Shown in pieces: positions 56,900 through 64,000 of a stretch of DNA of 64,000 nucleotides. The notes below the pieces were generated by a model. That model saw only the letters and a program-made list of their open reading frames with translations. It had not been told where the DNA came from and ran no database searches. Source of the stretch: Bursaphelenchus xylophilus (taxonomy: Eukaryota; Nematoda; Chromadorea; Rhabditida; Aphelenchoididae); assembly GCA_904066235.2 (NCBI GenBank), contig CAJFCV020000004.1, positions 6,014,001-6,078,000 of the forward strand. The letters are read 5' to 3'. Numbering within the stretch: position 1 is the stretch's first letter; each line of letters begins with the position of its first letter. A program made the position numbers and the translations under genes.

Positions 56900-58860
56900 G
56901 AAATCCTGAGAAATTCAGAGAACCTTAGCATCCTTATATATTTGTAAAGCGTATGTTTTTTATGTGGTTTTTACATGTTTTTACAGGTTAACAATGTATG
57001 TAATTTTTTGAATTTCTTCTAAAAATTGTGGATTTATGAGACTTCAATGGTTCTCCGTTTGGTCAGGGACAGTTCGGGCCGCGACAGTTCGGGTCAGGAC
57101 AGTCCGGCTCACGACGGTTCGGGCCAATAATACCGTTTCATATGTAATCGGGTTTGCGGAGGATAGGTTACCCCGAGAATAGGTTACCCACCGGATATGT
57201 TACCCCAAAAAACACATGTCCCGGAGGATGGGTTACCCCACCGGAGAGGTTACCTAGAGGATAGGTTACCCCTTACCAAAAAAAAAAAAATTTTTTTGAA
57301 ATGTCTTCGGGACTTGGAAAAAAAGAATTTTTTGTGAAGTTTGAATAAAATTTGAAATGTTTTCGCTTCCGGAGTTGAAAAAAAAAAGAATTTTTCGTGA
57401 ACTTTGAATAAATTTTGAAATGTTTTCGCTTGGGGAGTTGAAAAAATTTTTTTTGTGAAATTGGAATAAAATTTGGAATGTTTTCGTTTCGGGAGTGGGA
57501 AAAAAGAATTTTTTTGGAAGATTCAACAAAATTTGACATGTTTTCTCTTCGTGAGTGGGAAAATTTTTTAATTCTTTCAAATTTTATTCAAATTTCACCA
57601 AAAAATTCTTTTTTTCCCAGTCCCTAAGCGAAAACAATTCAAAAATTTTTTTTTCAGAAAAGGGGTAACCTATTCTCGTGTTGACCTATCCTCTGAGGTA
57701 ACCTATCCGTGGGGTAACCTATCCTCTGGGGTAACCTATCCGAAACTTGGGGTAACCGATCCGGTGGGGTAACCTATTGGCTAGGGGTAACCTATCTTCC
57801 GAGAACGATGTAATCGATGGGATTTTTTCCGAACAGTGTACCTTACAAACTTTGAAATGTTTTCGTTTCGGGTCATGAAAGAGAGATTTTTTGTGGAGAA
57901 TTTACACAACTTTTTAAGCCAAATTGTAATATTCAAAAACAGAGATGAATATTGTATTCAAAATTATCACCATTGATTGTCTCTAAATCCACTATTACCC
58001 AAAAAATTTTAAAAATTACATTTTTACATTACTTTGTATGAACTATCGAATAATTTATGCAGATTTTTGCTAAAAAATCGTATGAATTTGAAATTTTGAG
58101 GAACTAAATTGCTCCTTTTGTCAAAATGTCCGGATAAATAAACAGTAAAACTAGTTACGACTAATGTAAACGGCATTCATCACAGTCTATGGTAAAAGCT
58201 TAGTACGAGATTTTCACTTCTGCCAGAAAAAATTACTGTAATCTGACGTCATTTTGGAAAGATCTGTCAAATTAAAAACCCCAAAAATAAATGAAAATTT
58301 TGCAACCGTTTATTCGTAAACGCTAGAAACAAAATGCTTCACTAAGCGAAAAAAGCTCCGGCAAAAAGGTCTAGGTCGTCACCAACTTCAAGATGGTGGA
58401 CTAAAATTATCCGAAACGTTCTCCGTGCTTGACTAGGATGGTCACTACACCTTTTTTATAGTTATTTCGTCATCAAGATCACGACCAGGTCATTACCATC
58501 CTACTAGCTGATCCAAAAACCGTCTGGATCAGCTAGTAGGATTATTTTTTTGGATTTTGAACATTAATCTTGACCTAACTCACGATCTATGTCATGAACT
58601 AGCTTAGTTCTCCCCGAAAAACGCACCTGCCCAGATCAAGGGTAGCTGTAAATTTGTGTAGTTTGTTTTTGCCAATAAAATCATAAAAAAGGAATATCGT
58701 TTTCATAATCAGCGACGTTGATTACCCATAAATCCACAATTTTTAAAGAAAAATTCAAAAAGTTACATTTTACTCTTTTAAAAATGTAAAAATCACATAA
58801 AATACACATGGTTTACAAAGACATAAGGATGTTGAGGATGCCTGAAAGGATTCCAGCAAA
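56900..58860. repeat. Compound palindromic element with nested tandem arrays
   Basis: Outer arms of about 125 bases face each other (56920-57045 against 58730-58840: CATCCTTAT...TTTTTACAT...AAAATTGTGGATTTATG). Inside are two facing arrays of a degenerate 14-16 base unit GGATAGGTTACCCC (57155-57275 forward, 57658-57805 reversed), and between them a tandem array of about five 56-63 base units built on GAAATGTTTTCGCTTCGGGA plus GAATTTTTTGTGAA (57285-57560), with one inverted copy at 57565-57650. The whole is non-coding and resembles the palindrome at 25.6 kb in plan but not in sequence. Confidence 0.8.
57064..57124. repeat. Four copies of a 14-16 base unit GACAGTTCGGGCC
   Basis: GGGACAGTTCGGGCCGCGAC then AGTTCGGGTCAGGACAGTCC, GGCTCACGACGGTTCGGGCC: four degenerate copies directly left of the GGATAGGTTACCCC array. 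No inverted partner was found on the right side. Confidence 0.6.
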
Positions 58861-59381
58861 CTGCACATTATAGCATCTGCCCATTGTGCTTTCTGCCCAT
58901 TACGAACGGACACGCATTACACATTAACTGATGACATATCATGGTTGTTATGTTTTTTTGTTTTTGATCTCTGACTCATTTGAGGAAATGACATATGGCC
59001 GATCATCAGACCCACTCATCAAATCATCAGGTCAAGTTAAAGACGACTTTAAAGAAGTAAAATAACACGTTGAGTCATCACAGACGTCGCATCGAGCGCT
59101 CAAAATAAACATAAGGTATGTTTTGTCCCATAAACAACTGACTTTGAGTGAATAAACAGGAATCAAATAAATTAAAGAGCGAAGTCAAGGGCCTTCAACA
59201 GATCCAAAGGGCCGTTCAATTCGAAGGTAACGTAACAAACAGCCTTACTTTCCTTCTTTCCTTGCCTTCCTTCCTTCCGCCTTCAACAAACAATCAGGGC
59301 GGGACCGTTCCTTTTCAATAAAAGTTTTTTATTTTGGTCTAGATTTAGATCAGATCTGATTTCAGAGATCAGAGAGGAAGG

Positions 59382-60522
59382 ATGTGGCGTCGGATCGTGG
59401 TGTTTTCGCTTTTGGTCAGTCTGACCCTGGCTTTGGAGGTAAGCAACATGTTTAAATAAAATTTTGAGTTTGAAATGTTTACTTATACTTTCGCACCGTT
59501 TATTCTAATTACACTTTTTGCGTTCTCATTTACGTCATGACTTTATTAACCGTTATTATAATGCCTTTCAGAAAAGAGATGCTGCTCATGACATCAAAAA
59601 GAAGTACGGAGATCTCAAGGAAAATTGTTTCCCCCGTCCCGGAGTAAAAGCCGGCTGTAGATGCACGTTTAAAAACGATAAAGGAGAGGAACAAGTCAAG
59701 CTGTTCGACAACAAATCTGAATGTGTGAAACCAGTCGTGGGTGGGTAACCAACTTCAAACCTTACCAAATTATATTCCTTTAGTCCAAACAGCTGAGAAC
59801 AAGGCCAAACTTAATCAGGAATTTAAGGAAAAGATGGGCGGCCTCAGGGATGGGTGTTTCCCCCTACCCAAGGGCTGTAGATGCACAGAAAAGGATGCCC
59901 AAGGAGCCGATATTGTCAAAAAGTACGCCAACATTGATGAATGCAGAGGCCCAACAGCTGAGGATAAGGAAAACAAAGCCAAAGTGAATGAAGAATTGGA
60001 AAAAAAGTTTGGAGGATTAAAGGAAAACTGTTACCCCAGAGCCGGAAATGGAGGAAAGGGATGCAGATGTACTGCGAAGGATTCTCAGGGAAACGAACAA
60101 ACTAAATATTATGACACTGACGCTGAATGTAAGGTCGAGTTGGTTGAAGGGTGCACTGAAACTGAATGCAAAGTAAGCTAACATTTCATAATCGACTTCT
60201 TCTAACTTTGCAGTCATTCCTTATGCCTCTGGTAATTTAGATCCGCCAAAAACGTGAGTACCAAAGAGATAGATCCCCGTCTCAGAATGTCCGAGATCCC
60301 GTTAGAGAAAAAGCTCAGGCCAACTATCAAGCAGTCATCAACGAGTTGAAACAGAAGTTTGCCGGCCTTAAAGATGGTTGTTTCCCCCGCCCCAAGGGCT
60401 GTGTTTGTGTGGTTGGCAAAGACGTTGATGGGCATGAGATCACGGAACGTCGAATGAAAGATACCGATTGCAAATGTCAGCCCGGAGAGCGAGGCCCTGG
60501 ATGTCCAGCTGATGGTGCTTAG
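59382..60522 (+). CDS. Secreted protein of four Cys-repeat units, family not recognised
   Basis: Exons 59382-59438, 59572-59740, 59784-60172 and 60241-60522 give 298 residues. A signal peptide (MWRRIVVFSLLVSLTLALE) is followed by four units of about 60 residues, each with a helix-like start and the core GGLKDGCFPRPKGCRC, then a charged hairpin ending in Tyr...EC. Four Cys per unit (C-x8-10-C-x-C-x20-C). The unit starts fall at EKRDAAHDIKKKYGDL, KAKLNQEFKEKMGGL, KAKVNEELEKKFGGL and YQAVINELKQKFAGL. Unit 4 is separated by a dibasic RQKREYQRDR stretch that could be a cleavage site. A TTTCAG lies at about 59361. Exon 4 has two acceptors 27 bases apart (60213 and 60240); the first leads to a stop. 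Function unknown; a Cys-rich extracellular binding role is a guess. Confidence 0.8.
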
Positions 60523-60588
60523 CTTTGACGTTGCAACTTTACAATCAAAAAAATGAAAACTTTGTTTGCATAACATTAATTTACTCCA

Positions 60589-63329
60589 TCATTGACTTGT
60601 AATAACAACAAACTGTACATGGCTGAAATAAGTAACTTTAGATGGATGAATAAGGAAATCAGATGATAACTTTCTGATTATTTGATTCAAACTTGCCGTA
60701 TTGCTGGAGCTCTGGCCAATCTGGCAGATTGATTGTCCTGGGCATTGATATTGACTATTGCATGATCCAATCTGAACTCCGCCTTTGCAAGTGCATTGGG
60801 AGTTCATATTGGGGAGGGGAATGGAAATCTTTATAGGGCTGAATTGAGGGGCTGGTGTGGTGGTCGTGCCGGGAGGGGGCAATGGACCCGGGATGGACAC
60901 TAGAAAGATTTGTATTTGGATTAAAATAAGATTTAAAAATCTGATGACGTCATTCTTACTAGCATTCCACACACAAACTTGTGCCGTCACATCGAACGCT
61001 GTAGCAGGAGCACAAGGCATCTTCTGCCAGCGACCACAAAACAGATTATTCGGAGCTGGCTGACACTGCAAGTAATTGCATTTGGTCTCGGGATCTTCGG
61101 CCAAAGGGTCCAGCATCCAGGAACAGATACCCATGTATTTGGCATTGGAAATTCCATCACCGTCAACTAAATAACAGTGAAATTATTACATTTGATCTCA
61201 CCCAAAGCACATGGCTGTGGTTGGATAATGGGCTGATCATTCCGAGGACAATATTGTTGCTGGGTGGAGGTTAATTGACATTTTATCTAAAACGTGATTC
61301 AAGAATGATTAAATTTCAGGTATTATTACGCAGCATGTTAATATTATTAAATATTATTAGTTAGATCAGAAAGAGTGTTAATTCGTCCAGACTTACATAC
61401 GGCGATGGTGTTACAGGCTGGGATTCATGATCATATCGATTGTTAAACCTTGGGTCGTTGTCTAACATACCTCTGCCCGAATTCATTGACTGTCGGTTGT
61501 AATTATTATAATCGAGACTCGATTCCAGGGCCGAATTTAAATTGTAAATGTTTTGATTACCGTCTGGACATGGTCCCTGGGTGTCAGAGTAAGGTGGAGT
61601 CAGCCCATTCTGATGGTTTTGTTGACAAGAAGGACACGGTAGTTCTCTAGGTAAAGATGGTGGCTGATTATAAAACTTTGAATTTTGATTGCTAAAAGGT
61701 CTTTCTCCTTGGGTCGCATAATGTTGTAGATTATTATTTATATTTGGTTGCTGATTTTGGTTGTATTCAATAGTTTGATGGCTCAGAGAAGACGGCATTT
61801 CATATATCTGCTGATTCAGAGTCCTGTAATCATAAAGGCCGTTTTTACGATTGGGACAAGGCTGGTTGTTCTCGTAGACCTTGGAATTGGATCCATCGTA
61901 TCCTGGCTGTGATTGAGGCCTTTCCCTTTGAACATATGGATTGTAAATATTTCCGTTTTGCGCCTGCGTTTGTGGGTTCCCTTGATTTCTCTGTAAAGCC
62001 CTTTGATCATACTGATCTGGGCCTCCTCTTTCCTTATATTGAGTGATTACAATATCATATTCGGTATCTCCATACTTTCCGTTTAAGGTTCTTCTTTCTC
62101 CATTCCCTTGTACAGGTAGGTTGCTTACTGGCGGATTACGGTAATCATAAGTTGGTATGTTACTCTGCGAGTAATGTTGAGTGTAATTATGGAATGGAAT
62201 TCCATTGGACTCTTGATGTTGCTGCCAATTGCTATATGGGGCAGATCCTGATGGTGGTTGTTGAAAAGATGGGGATTTCTGGCAGGAGTCACAAGGCTCA
62301 CCCCGAGGGATATTTTGATAAGGTTGACGCGGTTGTTGGTCCAGTCCTTCAGGTTGAGTCGAGTCCGGTTGATTCATCTGAGCCAATTGTTTTTGGTAGG
62401 CATTCTGATTGTAATAATTCCGAAGTCGGTTCGAGAATCCATCTTGTTGATTTGGAGGTGAACTGGGTGTTGTGAATATATGGTTTTGATTGGAATATCC
62501 AGATGTAGACGCAGCAGAATATTGAGGAGAAATGTGAGGATCAGGGGAATGAAAATAAGGAGGATGGGAAGATGGGGGAGGTGTAGGGGATGGGGATGGG
62601 CGGGGATATGCCGTCAATCCGTCGTAAATGTCTATTACCATCTACAAAATATACATCTCGGTCCAACGATTACCTGAGTTTTGACACAATTCCCATTACA
62701 ATTTGTGGTCGACATCTGTCTGAATCTGGGCGGTGACGTCACTTCTTGTTCTTGATGAGTTGTTCTGCTTTTTCGGATGATTTTCACCGGCTCCAGAACA
62801 TCTTGTTTCTTTTTACAATTACATTCTTTTACATTTTCTCCACATGCGCATGTTTTGAGGACTGATGTGGTCTTCCGAATATGATACTGTAACGCAAGAT
62901 ATTTAATGAATAATTTGCTTAAGATTAAATCAAAAAATTCATCCTCTACCTCATCCTCGTGTTTGGGGCAGAAATCGAATTCCTTATTTGATTCACACAT
63001 TATCTCCTGTTTGCGGATGCTCTTTTGGGATTTACATTTCTTTGCCGTGGGCATAAAAAGGAACCCATCCGCGCATTCTTGAAGTTTCCAAACACCCAGA
63101 TCATCTCTGACAATCTTTTTAACAACATTTATTCTTACCTCTCGGCAATTAGATCTTGTTTCACACATTCCAAATACTTTGATGGATCCCCGGCAGCCTT
63201 AGGCAGACTGGGCAATTGGCAGATATCTCCTAGTATAGCCTGCCAATACTTCCCTTTATAGTCATCACAGGCAACGTGATGGCAAAGAAGAAAAAAAATA
63301 AAAAAACAAAAATAAAAATGACCAGTCAT
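60589..63329 (-). CDS. Secreted chitin-binding-like mucin with a Gln/Asn/Pro/Tyr-rich centre
   Basis: Seven exons (63329-63139, 63106-62950, 62886-62674, 62641-61397, 61286-61202, 61166-60960, 60899-60589) sum to 802 residues. Signal peptide MTGHFYFCFFIFFLLCHHVAC leads to a peritrophin-like Cys domain (GDICQLPSLPKAAGDPSKYL then ECV...WKLQECADGFLFMPTAKKC), a small Cys-rich piece (CACGENVKECNCKK), and a 415-residue disordered centre rich in Gln, Asn, Pro, Ser and Tyr, all in one exon. A second Cys domain (ICSWMLDPLAEDPETKCNYLQC...CGRWQKMPCAPATAFDVTAQVC) and a tail with CTCKGGVQIGSCNSQYQCPG close the protein. The layout fits a chitin-binding matrix or cuticle protein; that is inference from Cys spacing. 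An in-frame upstream ATG at 63365 would hide the signal peptide, so I start at 63329. Confidence 0.78.
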
Positions 63330-64000
63330 AATTTGGACAGACTCCAGTGCAGGAAGAGAAAACAAGCACGGAACACTTTTAAAGCACTTAAATTAATATA
63401 AAAAGCAGATTAAGTGAAAGACAGGAATTATTTGAAGAGTGGACATCGGGGGATGCGTAAAGGGCAGTAGGAAAAACTTAATTCTATTGTAAGGAGTCAA
63501 GCCGCTTAACTTTTTTATGAATTACCTTTTGTTTGAGGTTAATAAAGGAGATAGAGATGATGATATTAGATGCCATAAAATCAAATTATATTTTCTAAAC
63601 GCTTAGTTGTATTTACATTGCATAAATGTATTATTTACTTAAACCAAATGTTTTTACAATATTCTGTGCAAGTTTCCTTATCAAGTTTCGCAAACCTGAC
63701 GTAAATGGTCTGATTTGACCCACACCATCTCAGCAAGGGTACACTTTTCGTATCAAACGAATTTCCAAAGAACCTTGAAATGGCGAAAATCGGGGTTTAT
63801 GATAAAGAATACATGATATTCGAATCGATCTTTGCATTAGTCTTACCACAGGTCTTATATAACTTAATATTTAATCGAATAATTAATTATATGTTTACAA
63901 TACGCATTAAGCCCGTTATGTTCAGCTACGTTGATATGTTTGCACTTTCGTCATCACTCGTTTTTCTTGTTATAAAAATTGGACACGCGATATCTGAGGA
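63330..64000. other. Right-hand spacer, nothing recognised
   Basis: AT-rich 5' region of the chitin-binding-like gene, running to the window edge. No open frame, RNA gene or clear repeat is seen. Confidence 0.4.

Larger units (their letters stand above)
56241..59381. other. 3.1 kb spacer dominated by repeats
   Basis: This holds the compound palindrome at 56900-58860 and AT-rich repeat DNA. A 50-codon open stretch at 56291-56441 (+) ends at an ACC|GTGAGT donor and might be a lone exon. Open frames at 56571-56909 (+) and 57266-57580 (-) are not supported; the latter is only the 60-base tandem repeat read as protein. Confidence 0.5.

Noticed and set aside
57266..57580. Frame rich in Phe/Lys/Asn on the minus strand
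   Set aside because: It is produced by the 56-63 base tandem repeat and has no start context or domain.

Overview
This is a eukaryotic, intron-rich window that reads as a free-living or at least non-Caenorhabditis nematode chromosome. The signs are: introns often of 35-60 bases with TTTAG or TTTCAG acceptors; many start codons directly behind a TTTCAG-like acceptor, as expected for spliced-leader trans-splicing; ShK-toxin-type domains, small secreted Gly/Tyr-rich peptides, a large WAP/thyroglobulin/antistasin/lustrin/Kunitz protein, a nematode-style Cys-loop receptor and an FMRFamide-receptor-like GPCR. Both strands are densely coded. I rebuilt exon structures by hand from splice signals and reading-frame phase. 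Nearly all the gene models below sum to a whole number of codons. Species cannot be told from the sequence alone.

Layout, left to right. 0-1 kb: 3' part of a CCDC137-like nucleolar protein (-), cut by the window edge. 1.4-5.1 kb: ELAPOR/EIG121-type membrane receptor (+). 5.4-5.9 kb: secreted two-ShKT protein (+). 6.0-11.0 kb: TRAPPC13 (-), stretched by two transposon-bearing introns, one with a complete but dead mariner element. 11.2-13.5 kb: head-to-head NAC-beta (-) and CHMP4/Snf7 (+). 13.6-15.7 kb: Cys-loop ligand-gated channel with a PAR selectivity motif (-). 17.5-21.9 kb: three related tiny secreted peptides (+), each with a TATA box and the same two-exon design, interspersed with foldback repeats. 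23.2-25.0 kb: PiT/SLC20 phosphate transporter (+). 25.2-27.5 kb: shugoshin (-), with a 0.9 kb palindrome in an intron. 27.7-29.6 kb: unrecognised Lys-rich protein (+). 29.6-30.4 kb: RAD6/UBE2A E2 enzyme (-), head-to-head with CCDC22 (+, 31.1-33.0 kb). 33.0-37.5 kb: Pro/Tyr-rich secreted protein, a doubtful small gene, and an ephrin with a GPI tail (all -). 40.8-42.6 kb: peptide-receptor-like GPCR with two possible last exons (-). 45.6-53.6 kb: giant modular protease-inhibitor-like membrane protein (-). 54.6-55.4 kb: fatty-acid elongase (-). 55.9-56.2 kb: candidate secreted peptide precursor (+). 56.9-58.9 kb: compound palindromic repeat. 59.4-60.5 kb: secreted protein of four Cys repeats (+). 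60.6-63.3 kb: secreted chitin-binding-like mucin (-).

There is no single obvious operon-like system. Housekeeping genes sit in divergent pairs that probably share promoters (NAC-beta/CHMP4, shugoshin/Lys-rich protein, RAD6/CCDC22), while extracellular and signalling genes fill the rest. The most unusual features are: palindromic elements whose arms are built from degenerate short tandem units (25.6-26.5 kb and 57-58 kb); the three-gene peptide family; a candidate peptide hormone; and hidden exons that rescue shugoshin, TRAPPC13, ephrin and the GPCR tail. No tRNA, rRNA or CRISPR array was recognised by eye.
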